Positions 42,482 through 51,073 of a stretch of DNA of 57,038 bases are shown here, in pieces (positions within the stretch are counted from its first letter, which is position 1; each line of letters starts with the position of its first letter). Location of the stretch: assembly GCA_947307255.1 (NCBI GenBank), contig CAMZIO010000008.1, forward strand, positions 1-57,038, in the 5' to 3' direction. Position numbers and translations under genes: made by a program. The notes under the pieces were generated by a model. The model searched no databases, was not told the DNA's origin, and worked only from the letters and a program-made list of their open reading frames with translations. This stretch comes from an uncultured Clostridia bacterium. GTDB taxonomy: Bacteria > Bacillota > Clostridia > Oscillospirales > Oscillospiraceae.

Positions 42482-43138
42482 ATGGCAACGATTCTGCTCA
42501 CCGGGTTTGAGCCGTTCGGCCCGGATGCGGTCAATCCCTCGTGGGACGCGGTCTGCCGCCTGCCGGAGGTAATCGGCACGGCGCGCGTCGTGCGATTGCG
42601 CCTGCCGGTGGAATATGACCGCGCGTCTACGATGCTGGCGGAGGCGGTCCGCCGGGAACGGCCGGACGCCGTGCTGTGCGTCGGTCAGGCGGGCGGGCGC
42701 AGCGCCATCACGCCGGAGATGGTGGCCATCAACTACGACGACGCTGCGCTGAGCGACAACGCCGGCGTACAGCGCAGCGGCGCTTCCATCCTGCCGGACG
42801 GCCCCGCCGCCTACTTTACCACGCTCCCCATCAAGTCCATTGCCCACGCGATCCGTCAGTCCGGCGCGCCGGCCGCCGTTTCCTTCACGGCGGGCACTTT
42901 CGTGTGCAACCACCTGATGTACTGCCTGCTGCACCTGCTCCAGCATGACTTCCCCGCTGTATGCGGCGGCTTTATCCACGTACCGTTTGCAAGCGCGCAG
43001 GCCGCTCTCCATCCGGACGCCCCCTCCCTCCCGCTCGATACGATCGTGCGCGCGCTGGAGGCCGCCGTGCGCGTAAGCGGCGAATATCTGGCTGCCGGAT
43101 GCGGCGAGCGGCACGACGCCGAAGGGCACGTCTGCTGA
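42482..43138 (+). CDS. pcp: Pyroglutamyl-peptidase I
   Basis: The 218-aa cysteine peptidase removes N-terminal pyroglutamate from peptides in the cytosol. Landmarks are LLTGFEPFG at the start, the Glu of VGQAGGRSAITPE, the nucleophile Cys in SFTAGTFVCNHLMY and the His in GFIHVPF. AAAGGAG precedes the ATG at 42482. It starts 16 bases after the VanY-like gene and is 37 bases before the ABC exporter. Confidence 0.94.
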   Translation: MATILLTGFEPFGPDAVNPSWDAVCRLPEVIGTARVVRLRLPVEYDRASTMLAEAVRRERPDAVLCVGQAGGRSAITPEMVAINYDDAALSDNAGVQRSGASILPDGPAAYFTTLPIKSIAHAIRQSGAPAAVSFTAGTFVCNHLMYCLLHLLQHDFPAVCGGFIHVPFASAQAALHPDAPSLPLDTIVRALEAAVRVSGEYLAAGCGERHDAEGHVC

Positions 43139-43175
43139 GCGTCCCCCTGCAAATTCACATTTCGAGGTGCTTTTT

Positions 43176-44921
43176 ATGCAAAAAATTGATTACCGCCAGC
43201 ATGGGCTGCGTGTGTTCCTGGCCTATTTCAAGCCGCATTGGAAGCTTTTTGCGCTCGATCTCGTGTGCGCAGTGGGAATTTCAGTGATCGACCTGGTCTT
43301 CCCGATCCTCTCGCGCGGGGCCATGCAAAAGCTGCTGCCAAACCGCCTGTTCGCCACATTTTTCCTCTTCACCGCGATCATGCTTTTATCGTACCTGATA
43401 AAAGGCGCGCTCTACTACGTCATCACCGTCGTCGGCCACGGCGTCGGCGTGCTGGTGGAGGCGGATATGCGCCGCGACGCTTTCACGCACCTGCAGGATC
43501 TGAGCTTCAGCTTTTACGACCGCAACCGCACCGCGGTGCTGCTCTCGCGTATCACGAACGACCTTTTCGATATTACGGAGCTTGCCCATCACGGGCCGGA
43601 GAATCTGATCATCTGCACGCTGACGCTGGTCGGCGCGCTGGGCGTGATGTTCTTCATCCGCTGGGAGCTGGCGCTGGTTCTGCTGGTCATTTTGCCGCTC
43701 TGCCTGCTCTTTACGATCCACCAGCGCCGGAAAATGAAACGCTCCAGCATTGAGCTGCGCAAGAAGACCGCCGAGATCAACGCCGCCATTGAAAGCGGCA
43801 TCAGCGGCATCCGCACGGCAAAGGCGTTTTCCAACGAATCCGAGGAGCTGGAAAAATTCGACCGTGGCAACAACGTGTTCAAAACGGCCAAGCGCGGGTA
43901 TTACGCCTCGATGGGCCTTTTTAACAGCGGGATGGAGTTTTCCACCGGCGCGATGCAGGTCGTGGTAATCGGCGTCGGCGGGCTGCTGATCATGCAGGGC
44001 AGGATGGACTATATTGATCTTGTAACCTTTACCCTTTACGTCTCGGCGTTTCTCTCTCCGCTGCGAAAGCTTATCATGTTCATGGAGCAATACACCCAGG
44101 GCAGCGCAGGCTTTACCCGCTTTCTGGAGATCATGCGCACCGAGCCGGAGATCCGGGACGCGCCCAACGCGCGCACGCTGGAGAACGTCCGCGGCGAAAT
44201 CCGCTATGAAAACGTCTCGTTCCGCTACAATGAGAGCGGCTACGTTCTGAAAAACATTGATTTGACCATCCGTCCGGGCGAGAGCTTCGCCCTCGTGGGG
44301 CCCTCCGGCGGCGGCAAGACGACGCTGTGCCACCTGCTGCCCCGTTTTTACGACGTAACCGAAGGCAGCGTGCGCGTCGACGGAAACGACGTGCGCGATC
44401 TGACGCAGGACAGCCTGCGCCGCGCGATCGGTATTTTGCAGCAGGATGTGTTTATGTTTGCCGGCACGGTGCGCGAGAACATCCGTTACGGTCGGCCCGA
44501 CGCCACGGACGAGCAGGTCGTGCGCGCAGCCATGCGCGCCGAAATCCACGATGAGATCATGGCCATGCCCGACGGGTACGACACCTACATCGGCGAGCGC
44601 GGCGTGATGCTCTCCGGCGGGCAGAAGCAGCGCATTTCCATCGCCCGCGTCTTTCTCAAGGACCCGCCGATTCTGATTCTCGACGAGGCGACCAGCGCGC
44701 TCGACAGCGTAACCGAGCGAAAGATCCAAAAAAGCCTGGAGGAGCTCAGCCGCGGGCGCACAAACATCGTCATCGCCCATCGCCTGTCCACGATCCGCAA
44801 CGCCGACCGCATTGCCGTGGTCGAGGGCGAGCGTATCGTCGAGCAGGGCAGCCATGCCGAGCTGATGGCGCAAAACGGCGCTTACGCCGCGCTGCAGCGC
44901 GCGCAAACGCTTGCGGAGTAG
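43176..44921 (+). CDS. ABC exporter, fused membrane and ATPase domains
   Basis: The 581-aa half-transporter has six membrane helices in its first 320 residues and an ATPase domain with Walker A GPSGGGKTT, Q-loop QQDVFMFAG, signature LSGGQKQR, Walker B ILILDEATSALD and switch IAHRLST. It should homodimerise and export a lipid, drug or peptide; family members resemble BmrA/MsbA/LmrA. The ATG at 43176 has GAGGTG 6 bases upstream; the in-frame GTG at 43167 overlaps that site. It ends the operon, followed by a strong terminator. Confidence 0.93.
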   Translation: MQKIDYRQHGLRVFLAYFKPHWKLFALDLVCAVGISVIDLVFPILSRGAMQKLLPNRLFATFFLFTAIMLLSYLIKGALYYVITVVGHGVGVLVEADMRRDAFTHLQDLSFSFYDRNRTAVLLSRITNDLFDITELAHHGPENLIICTLTLVGALGVMFFIRWELALVLLVILPLCLLFTIHQRRKMKRSSIELRKKTAEINAAIESGISGIRTAKAFSNESEELEKFDRGNNVFKTAKRGYYASMGLFNSGMEFSTGAMQVVVIGVGGLLIMQGRMDYIDLVTFTLYVSAFLSPLRKLIMFMEQYTQGSAGFTRFLEIMRTEPEIRDAPNARTLENVRGEIRYENVSFRYNESGYVLKNIDLTIRPGESFALVGPSGGGKTTLCHLLPRFYDVTEGSVRVDGNDVRDLTQDSLRRAIGILQQDVFMFAGTVRENIRYGRPDATDEQVVRAAMRAEIHDEIMAMPDGYDTYIGERGVMLSGGQKQRISIARVFLKDPPILILDEATSALDSVTERKIQKSLEELSRGRTNIVIAHRLSTIRNADRIAVVEGERIVEQGSHAELMAQNGAYAALQRAQTLAE

Positions 44922-44939
44922 AACTTGAAAAACAGTGAT

Positions 44940-44975
44940 AAAAAGGTCCGTTGGAACGTTCCAACGGACCTTTTT
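44940..44975. terminator. Bidirectional terminator between the ABC exporter and glmS
   Basis: A perfect 18-bp palindrome with A and T runs at the ends; convergent genes on both sides. Confidence 0.92.
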
Positions 44976-45039
44976 CAGCTTATCAAAAGGCTTGCAGACC
45001 AGACCGCAATTCCCGTCGCTCCGTGCGGCAGGAACTGCA

Positions 45040-45070
45040 CTTCAAAAAGGGGCAAAGCTCCTTTTTGAAG
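45040..45070 (-). terminator. Hairpin at the glmS 3' end
   Basis: CTTCAAAAAGG (45040-45050) pairs with CCTTTTTGAAG (45060-45070), directly after the glmS stop; the T run lies inside the stem. Confidence 0.5.
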
Positions 45071-45072
45071 CT

Positions 45073-46911
45073 CTATTCCACGGTAACGGACTTGGCCAGA
45101 TTCCGGGGCTTGTCGATGTCGCAGCCGCGCTGCAGCGCCACGTAGTAGGCAAACAGCTGCAGCGGCACCACTCCCAGCGAGGGCTGGAGCATTCGCGCCG
45201 TATCGGGCACGGACAGCACGCTTGCCACGGTCTTTTCCATCTCCGCGCGGTGGCTCTCCGTCGTCAGCGCCAGCACCTCCGCGCCGCGCGCCTTGACCTC
45301 CACCACGTTGCTCATCGCCTTGTCGAACAGCGCGCCGTAGGTTCCCAGTGCGATCACGAGCGTGCCGTTCTCGATCAAGGAGATCGTGCCGTGCTTGAGC
45401 TCGCCGGAGGCGTAGGCCTCGGAGTGGATGTAGGAGATCTCCTTGAGCTTGAGCGAGCCCTCCAGCCCCAGCGCGTAATCCAAGTTGCGCCCGATGAAGA
45501 ACACCGAATTGTGATTAAAGTACTGCGCGGCGTATTTCTGAATGTCCTCGCAGCTTTTCAGTACGGTTTCCATCTTCTCCGGCAGCGCGCGCAGCTCGCG
45601 CACGACCTCGGCATATTCGTCCTCCGACACGGTGCCCAGCACCTCGCCGAACGCAAGGCCAACCATATCCAGCACGGCCAGCTGCGTAGAGTACGCCTTC
45701 GTCGTCGCCACGGCAATCTCCGGCCCGGCCCAGGTGTAGAGCACATCGTCCGACTCGCGTGCGATGGACGAGCCGACCACGTTGACGATCGAGAGAATAT
45801 AGGCGCCGCACTTTTTCGCTTCGCGCAGCGCGGCCATGGTATCCAGTGTTTCGCCGGACTGGCTGATGACGATCACCAGCGAGTTTTCATCCACGATGGG
45901 GTCGGCATAGCGGAATTCAGAGGCCAGCACGACCTCCACGCTGCGGCGCGTCAGATGCTCCAGATTGTACTTTCCGATCACGCCCACATGATAGGACGAG
46001 CCGCAGGCGACGATGAAAATGCGTGTGAAGGAGCGGATCTTCTCCGCCGTGAGCTTCATATCTTCCAGATAGACCCTGTCTGCGCGCAGCCGCGGCATGA
46101 TCGCGCGGCGCAGCGCCTGGGGCTGCTCGAAAATCTCCTTAAGCATGAAGTGCGGATAGCCGCCCTTTTCCGCTGCGGAAACCTCCCAGTCGATGTGGTG
46201 GCGTTCCTTCTCGATCGGGTCGCCCAGCGCGTTGTACACCTGAATCCCGGCCGTCGTCAGCACGGCGACCTCGCCGTCTTCCATGTAGGCGACGGAGCGC
46301 GTATGGCGGATGATCGCCGTTACGTCGCTGGCGAGGAAGCTGCAGCCCTCGCCGTAGCCCAACAGCAGCGGCGCGTCCTTGCGCGCGGCGATAATGCGGT
46401 CGGGGCAGTCGGCGCAGAGGATGCCCAGCGCGTAAGCGCCCTCAATGCGCCGCAGCACGCGGCCCACGGATTCGAAAAAGTCGTGGCACTCGTTGTAATA
46501 GAATTCCAGCAGCTGTGCGACGACCTCCGTGTCCGTTTCCGAGCGGAAGGTTACGCCCTGGCCGATCAGAAATTCCTTGATCTCCACGTAGTTTTCAATG
46601 ATACCGTTGTGAATGACGGCGAACTTTCCTCCCTCGCTCATATGCGGGTGGGAGTTGAGGTCGGAGGGCGCGCCGTGCGTCGCCCAGCGGGTGTGGCCGA
46701 TGCCGATACAGCCCTCCACGTCCGCGCCGCCGTGGATCATGTCGCTGAGCACCTGCAGCCGTCCCTTGGACTTTTTCACTTGAATCTCATGGCGCGGCGA
46801 CACCACCGCGACACCGGCGGAGTCATAGCCGCGGTATTCCAGCCGCGCAAGCCCGTCCAGCAGGATGGGCGCCGCCTGCTCCTGTCCGATAAAACCAACG
46901 ATTCCACACAT
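45073..46911 (-). CDS. glmS: Glutamine-fructose-6-phosphate aminotransferase
   Basis: GlmS (611 aa) makes glucosamine-6-phosphate, the first step to UDP-GlcNAc for the cell wall. Cys2 is the glutaminase nucleophile (MCGIVGFIG), with HTRWATHG and HNGIIENY in the glutaminase half. Two SIS sugar-isomerase domains follow: ACGSSYH, SQSGETLDT and, in the second, SEAYASGELKHG; it ends PRNLAKSVTVE, the canonical tail. AAAAGGAG is 11 bases before the ATG at 46911. The frame extends upstream to 46971, but this is inside the ribozyme. Expression is set by the glmS ribozyme. Confidence 0.97.
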   Translation of the reverse strand: MCGIVGFIGQEQAAPILLDGLARLEYRGYDSAGVAVVSPRHEIQVKKSKGRLQVLSDMIHGGADVEGCIGIGHTRWATHGAPSDLNSHPHMSEGGKFAVIHNGIIENYVEIKEFLIGQGVTFRSETDTEVVAQLLEFYYNECHDFFESVGRVLRRIEGAYALGILCADCPDRIIAARKDAPLLLGYGEGCSFLASDVTAIIRHTRSVAYMEDGEVAVLTTAGIQVYNALGDPIEKERHHIDWEVSAAEKGGYPHFMLKEIFEQPQALRRAIMPRLRADRVYLEDMKLTAEKIRSFTRIFIVACGSSYHVGVIGKYNLEHLTRRSVEVVLASEFRYADPIVDENSLVIVISQSGETLDTMAALREAKKCGAYILSIVNVVGSSIARESDDVLYTWAGPEIAVATTKAYSTQLAVLDMVGLAFGEVLGTVSEDEYAEVVRELRALPEKMETVLKSCEDIQKYAAQYFNHNSVFFIGRNLDYALGLEGSLKLKEISYIHSEAYASGELKHGTISLIENGTLVIALGTYGALFDKAMSNVVEVKARGAEVLALTTESHRAEMEKTVASVLSVPDTARMLQPSLGVVPLQLFAYYVALQRGCDIDKPRNLAKSVTVE

Positions 46912-46954
46912 AGGTTTCGATTCTCCTTTTACCAAATGTTCTTTTTGCGAAAAG

Positions 46955-47123
46955 GACGAATGCGCAGCCATTTGTCATTTTCTCTCCGGTCGCAGCCCCT
47001 TTGTTTTGCGGTCGCCCGCATATTTGTCGGCTGTGTGCGCGTCCGGACCGCGGGGAAGCATCCGCCGAATCTTCGATCCTCTTCCCACCTCGTCAGCCCT
47101 CCGTGTCGAGGGCGCATGGCGCT
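46955..47123 (-). promoter_or_regulatory. glmS ribozyme-riboswitch
   Basis: Read on the minus strand, the core is AGCGCC (cleavage expected after its A, between 47123 and 47122), then GCGCCC...GAGGGC, TGACGAGG, ATCGAAGATTCGGCGGATG, the CCGC/GCGG helix, ACCGCAAAACAAAGG and the P4 helix near 46970-47000. These match the conserved ribozyme core of Bacillus glmS. Glucosamine-6-phosphate acts as the cofactor for self-cleavage, lowering glmS mRNA when product is abundant. The 3' limit is approximate. Confidence 0.93.
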
Positions 47124-47263
47124 TTGATGGCGCAGGGCCATAGTCTCCCTTCTCCGCTGCGATTCTTGCAATATTTCCGCTGCCCGCAGGCAGAAGAAAA
47201 CGATTAAGGCGCACAGATTTGGGGAAAACTCCCCCTATCAGAATTTTGAAAGGAGAATCGCCC

Positions 47264-47947
47264 ATGGCGACCGCCTTCGTGCGCACGATTCTGCTCTATT
47301 TTATCATTATGATCGGCCTGCGCGTCATGGGCAAGCGCCAGATCGGCGAGCTGGAGCCCATTGAACTGGTGCTCACGCTGCTCATCTCGGATCTGGCCGC
47401 CGTACCGATGCAGGATTTCGGCATCCCACTGCTCAACGGTGTGGTGCCGATCGTTACGCTGCTGGCCCTGTCCATGCTGCTGTCGTGGTGCAGCACGCGC
47501 TCGATCCGGCTTCGCCGTCTGATCTGCGGCAATCCCACCACGCTGATCCGGGACGGCAAGCTGCAGCAGCAGGCCATGCGGCGCAACCGCTTTACGCTCG
47601 ACGAGTTGTTGGAGGAGCTGCGCGCGCAGGGCGTAACCGACCTGCAAACGGTCAAATACGCCGTGCTGGAGACAAACGGCCAGCTCTCCGTGCTGCTCTA
47701 TCCCGATGCCCAGCCCGCCACGCCGCGCCAGCTCGGCAAAGCCGTGCGGGACGACGTATTCTTGCCCGTGGTGCTCATCAACGACGGGCGCGTGCTCACA
47801 CGCGCGCTTTCCGCGCGCGGGCTGGATACGGCCTGGCTCACGCAGGCGCTGCGCCGGCACGGCTTTCAGCGTGCCGACGAGGTCTTTCTTTTTACGATCG
47901 ACGACGCGGGAAAAATCCTCTGCATTGGAAAGGAGCGCGCCTCATGA
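47264..47947 (+). CDS. DUF421 (YetF-like) membrane protein
   Basis: The 227-aa product has three N-terminal membrane helices (about 5-25, 35-50, 58-75) and a cytoplasmic YetF domain: MGKRQIGELEPIELVLTLLI early, then FTLDELLEELRAQGVTDLQT and VKYAVLETNGQLSVL. The family is common in spore-forming Firmicutes and its function is not firmly known. AAAGGAG precedes the ATG at 47264. The stop overlaps the next gene as ATGA. Confidence 0.9.
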   Translation: MATAFVRTILLYFIIMIGLRVMGKRQIGELEPIELVLTLLISDLAAVPMQDFGIPLLNGVVPIVTLLALSMLLSWCSTRSIRLRRLICGNPTTLIRDGKLQQQAMRRNRFTLDELLEELRAQGVTDLQTVKYAVLETNGQLSVLLYPDAQPATPRQLGKAVRDDVFLPVVLINDGRVLTRALSARGLDTAWLTQALRRHGFQRADEVFLFTIDDAGKILCIGKERAS

Positions 47948-48324
47948 AATACTGTCTGATTCCCTGCTCGATCCTGATCGTGCTGCTGGCGGCGGCCGTG
48001 CTGACCTCCCGCGCAGTGGATACGCGCGTAACGCAATGGCGCGAGACGCTGGAGCAGGCACAGCTTTGCGCACAGCAGGACGATTGGTCCGGTGCGCAGT
48101 CGCACCTGCGCGCCGCCCGGACCGATTGGGACGACGCTCGCCGCTTCCTGCATCTCATTGCCGTGCACGACAGCCTCGACGCGCCCGATCAGTCGTTTCG
48201 CCGCGCGGCGGTCTATGCCCGCGAGGGTGAACGCGCAGAGTTCCTCGCCGCCACGGCCGAGCTGATCGGGCAGCTTGAGATCCTGCGCGCCTGGCAGGCT
48301 TTTTCCCTTCGCAATATACTCTAA
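47944..48324 (+). CDS. DUF4363-family protein
   Basis: The 126-aa product has one N-terminal membrane helix or signal (about 4-22) and a helical domain with QARTDW-like spacing (LEQAQLCAQQDDWSGAQSHL, then FLHLIAVHDSLDA). It resembles DUF4363, whose genes typically follow DUF421 genes in Clostridia. It overlaps the DUF421 gene by 4 bases (ATGA), so the two are likely partners. It converges with the SprT-like gene, overlapping it by 4 bases. Confidence 0.78.
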   Translation: MKYCLIPCSILIVLLAAAVLTSRAVDTRVTQWRETLEQAQLCAQQDDWSGAQSHLRAARTDWDDARRFLHLIAVHDSLDAPDQSFRRAAVYAREGERAEFLAATAELIGQLEILRAWQAFSLRNIL

Positions 48325-48845
48325 CCGCCCACATCCTCCACGCCGAAACGGTGGGCGCCGCAGTGCGGGCAGGTACACACGCAGCCGTATCCGGCTGCCA
48401 CCAGCTTGACCGTGCGGCTGCGGCGCAGATACTCCCACTGCGCGCTGCAACTCAGGCAGCGCAGACGGTAGCGCGCACGGGTCTCCCGCTGCACGCCGGT
48501 CTCCGCAGCCGGGGCCTCTGCGCACCGCTCCGGCCGGCAGCCCACCTCCCGGCAGGCGGCCTTCCAGACCGCGTCGTGTCCGTGTCGCTCCCCGGGGAGG
48601 CGCAGCTGCACCAGCGCGTGCGCGTATTCGTGGCGGACCGTGTCGTAGAAAACGGCGTCGTCCCCGGCGTCCATCACGAAAGCGGAGATCGTAATCCTCA
48701 CCGGGCGGCCGCCCCGGCATTGGCAGCTTCCCAGCCGCTTGCGTGCGCGTCCGGAAACCTTCAGCTCGATCCCCGCAGTGTTTACCCCGCAGAGGCGATC
48801 CAGCCGGTCATACTCCGCGCGGACCTCGGCAAGCGTGCGGCTCAC
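48321..48845 (-). CDS. SprT-like zinc metalloprotease-fold protein
   Basis: The 174-aa product has the HExxH-type site HEYAHALVQ and a following conserved His in [11 protein letters not shown], as in SprT/Spartan proteins, and a C-terminal zinc ribbon (RCLSC ... CPHC). Eukaryotic relatives cut DNA-protein crosslinks; the bacterial role is not settled. The GTG start overlaps the nrdR stop as GTGA, so it is translated with nrdR. The pairing with a DNA-precursor regulator fits a DNA-metabolism role, which is inference. Confidence 0.85.
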   Translation of the reverse strand: MSRTLAEVRAEYDRLDRLCGVNTAGIELKVSGRARKRLGSCQCRGGRPVRITISAFVMDAGDDAVFYDTVRHEYAHALVQLRLPGERHGHDAVWKAACREVGCRPERCAEAPAAETGVQRETRARYRLRCLSCSAQWEYLRRSRTVKLVAAGYGCVCTCPHCGAHRFGVEDVGG

Positions 48846-49297
48846 TTCTCCTCCAGCAGCTTGTTCAGCTCGCGCATAAAGGTGTCGATATCCTTAAACT
48901 GGCGGTACACCGAAGCAAAGCGGACGTAGGCGACCTCGTCCACCGTGCGCAGCTTGTCCATCACCAGCTCGCCGATGTACTCGGTGCTGACCTCGCGCTC
49001 AAGCGAGTTTTGCAGCGTCTGCTCGATCTCCTCGCTCATCCGCTCCAGCTCGTCAAAGGCGACCGGGCGCTTTTCACACGCGCGGATCATGCCGTTGAGC
49101 ACCTTGCGGCGATCGAAGCTCTGGCGGCTGCCATCCTTCTTGATGACGACCATCGGCAGGCTTTCCACCGTTTCGTATGTAGTAAAACGCTTGAGACAGC
49201 TCAGGCACTCACGGCGGCGGCGAATACTGGTTCCCTCCTCCGCCGGGCGGGAATCGACGACCTTGCTTTCATTGTAGCCGCAAAAAGGACACTTCAT
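48842..49297 (-). CDS. nrdR: Transcriptional repressor NrdR
   Basis: NrdR (151 aa) represses ribonucleotide reductase genes when dATP is high. The zinc ribbon is C3-C6 and C31-C34; the ATP-cone domain follows, beginning [20 protein letters not shown]. Length is exact for the family. The ATG at 49297 has GAGGTG 8 bases upstream; open sequence to 49609 is not needed. An extended -10 (TGTTATGAT) lies upstream but with no good -35. Confidence 0.97.
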   Translation of the reverse strand: MKCPFCGYNESKVVDSRPAEEGTSIRRRRECLSCLKRFTTYETVESLPMVVIKKDGSRQSFDRRKVLNGMIRACEKRPVAFDELERMSEEIEQTLQNSLEREVSTEYIGELVMDKLRTVDEVAYVRFASVYRQFKDIDTFMRELNKLLEEK

Positions 49298-49388
49298 AGT
49301 AAGCACCTCGTTCTCGTTTTTTGATTTTACCCTGTTGTCTATCATAACACAGTTTTTCAAAATATGGTAGACATAATTTGAAATTTTC

Positions 49389-49904
49389 TCAAAATATTGG
49401 GAATCCTCGCTCGTCCAGGCAATACGTAGCACACAGCCGTCCCTCCACCGTGCAGATCCGGGCAAAACAGAACAACTCCTCGATCGGAAAGGGCCGGTCC
49501 GGCGCGCAGGGAAACGCCAGATGTACGCCGCGCCCGTCGCGGTAATACCGCCCGTCCCGATTCGCCGCGACCCGGCGCGCGAGCGCCGCGTCGGCAAAGA
49601 GCGGCGCATCCGGTATGCGCGCCCACTGCCCGGCGGCGAAGGAAAAGCTGCGCCTTGCCTGTCCGTCCCGGATCTCTCCCAACGCCTCGAGCGCAGCGCC
49701 GGAGAGGCGTTTTTTCGCTTGCAGTACGCCGGAGCACGGCTCCAGCACGCCGAGGAGCGTCTCTCCCTCCCGTGTGCGCAGATACGCGCGGTAGAGTCCG
49801 TCGCTGAGCAGGGCGCATTGTGCGCATAGCTCGCAAGTAACGCCCCTGCGAACGGTTATCTCCCCGATCCGGTTTTCGCCCAGCAGCAACGGGTATCGCT
49901 CCAT
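49389..49904 (-). CDS. Conserved-looking protein of unknown function (171 aa)
   Basis: The frame begins [20 protein letters not shown] with GAGGGAA 6-8 bases upstream, has several Cys ([10 protein letters not shown] near the start) and no signal peptide or membrane helix. It has a repeated beta-rich look. I do not recognise a family. It lies downstream of a secreted-protein gene, separated from it by a terminator, and upstream of nrdR, so it is probably monocistronic. Codon usage agrees with neighbouring genes. Confidence 0.65.
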   Translation of the reverse strand: MERYPLLLGENRIGEITVRRGVTCELCAQCALLSDGLYRAYLRTREGETLLGVLEPCSGVLQAKKRLSGAALEALGEIRDGQARRSFSFAAGQWARIPDAPLFADAALARRVAANRDGRYYRDGRGVHLAFPCAPDRPFPIEELFCFARICTVEGRLCATYCLDERGFPIF

Positions 49905-49921
49905 CGCGCTTCCCTCCCCGC

Positions 49922-49956
49922 AAAAAGATGCCTGCGCAAAACTATGCGCAGGCATC
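49922..49956 (-). terminator. Terminator after the secreted-protein gene
   Basis: A perfect 12-bp stem (49927-49938 with 49945-49956) and a T5 run on the minus strand. Confidence 0.88.
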
Positions 49957-49971
49957 GCCGTTTATGTGTTT

Positions 49972-50472
49972 TCAGCCGAGCGTATATCCGCCGCGCACGA
50001 GCAGCTTCGTCGTACCCGCCGTAGCGCGCACGCCGCGTTCGGAAATCGTCATCATATAGAGGTGGTTTTTCGCCAGTGCGGCGCCGTTATCCAGCGTGCC
50101 GCCGGAGGTAGCGTCGATCAGCCCCGGCGTGGACGAAGCCACGCACACGGCGCCTCCCACGCGCAGCATCACTTCACAGCCGACGTCGCCATAGAGCGTC
50201 TGCCCGTTTGACAGGGCAACGACGGTAAAGCTCTCCCCGTTGCCCGGCTGCCCCTGTCCGGCAAGCCGGTCGGTGAGCTGCTTGTCCCGCGCGGCGATCT
50301 TCTCGTCCACCTTGCCAAGCAGCTCCGGCAGGAACTTGCTGTTCAAATAGCTCAGCGTAACGAGCGGATCGTTCGACGAACCCGCGCCGCTCGCCATCGC
50401 GGTTGCGGTGAGCAGCATAAAGCTGACCAGCAGCAGCGCCGTCAGGCGCGCGAGCCAATGATTCTTTTTCAT
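49972..50472 (-). CDS. Secreted protein of unknown function (166 aa)
   Basis: A signal peptide (about 1-28, cleavage after AMAS-A region) is followed by LVTLSYLNSKFLPELLGKVD, a coiled segment, and a beta-rich domain with YGDVGCEVMLRVGGAV and LAKNHLYMMTISERGV. Proteins of this layout occur widely in Clostridia but have no known function. GAGAGGAG precedes the ATG. It follows the MazF gene by 58 bases, with a hairpin (50499-50521) between. Confidence 0.72.
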   Translation of the reverse strand: MKKNHWLARLTALLLVSFMLLTATAMASGAGSSNDPLVTLSYLNSKFLPELLGKVDEKIAARDKQLTDRLAGQGQPGNGESFTVVALSNGQTLYGDVGCEVMLRVGGAVCVASSTPGLIDATSGGTLDNGAALAKNHLYMMTISERGVRATAGTTKLLVRGGYTLG

Positions 50473-50498
50473 ACGTACTCCTCTCTTTCCCGCGCGGC

Positions 50499-50521
50499 AC
50501 GCGGAGGGAGCCCCTCCGCGT
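50499..50521. repeat. Intercistronic hairpin after the MazF-type gene
   Basis: ACGCGGAGGG pairs with CCCTCCGCGT around 3 bases; no T run follows on the minus strand. Confidence 0.7.
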
Positions 50522-50530
50522 CCGGCGCGT

Positions 50531-50902
50531 TCATAGCAACTGTGTATTCTGCAATCCGAAGCTCACGGCGATTGCTGCGTCGATCTTTCCCATCAGCTCG
50601 CCCTCCACACGACCCCTGCGCTCGCGCAGCCGACGCTTATCCAGCGTGCGGATCTGCTCAAGCAGCACCACCGAGTCCCGCGGCAGGCCGCACTCCGGCG
50701 CGGCAAGGGAGATATGCGTCGGCAATTTGGTCTTGTTGACCTGCGACGTGATGGCGGCCGCAATCACCGTGGGGCTGTATCGGTTGCCGGTGTCGTTCTG
50801 CACGATCAGCACCGGGCGGACGCCGCCCTGTTCACTGCCCACGACGGGGCTGAGATCGGCATAATAGATGTCGCCGCGTCTGATATTGTGATCCACTTGC
50901 AC
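50531..50902 (-). CDS. ndoA: MazF/PemK-type endoribonuclease (EndoA)
   Basis: The 123-aa toxin-family RNase shows [29 protein letters not shown], the conserved Thr of KTKLPTHI, and [13 protein letters not shown]; this is the EndoA branch, which cuts mRNA at UAC-like sites in Bacillus. In Bacillus the order is alr-ndoAI-ndoA with the antitoxin gene between. Here alr is upstream, but the 171 bases between contain no antitoxin-like frame. GTG start with GGAG 5 bases upstream; another GTG lies two codons later. Confidence 0.92.
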   Translation of the reverse strand: MQVDHNIRRGDIYYADLSPVVGSEQGGVRPVLIVQNDTGNRYSPTVIAAAITSQVNKTKLPTHISLAAPECGLPRDSVVLLEQIRTLDKRRLRERRGRVEGELMGKIDAAIAVSFGLQNTQLL

Positions 50903-51073
50903 TCACACTCCAGCGGAAGAAGTACCCCTCGCCGCCGGCAAAACCGCCGCTGGACGCAGCGCGTTCGCCGGTGCCAAGGACCACTATCATTCTCCCACGT
51001 GGGCGGGATTTTATACGGTTTTTCCGGATTTCCCCGTCCCCTGCCATCCTATGCGGCACGGCGGCGCGGGGTG

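Noticed and set aside
44935..47127. Plus-strand frame of 730 codons
   Set aside because: It lies antisense to glmS and its ribozyme.
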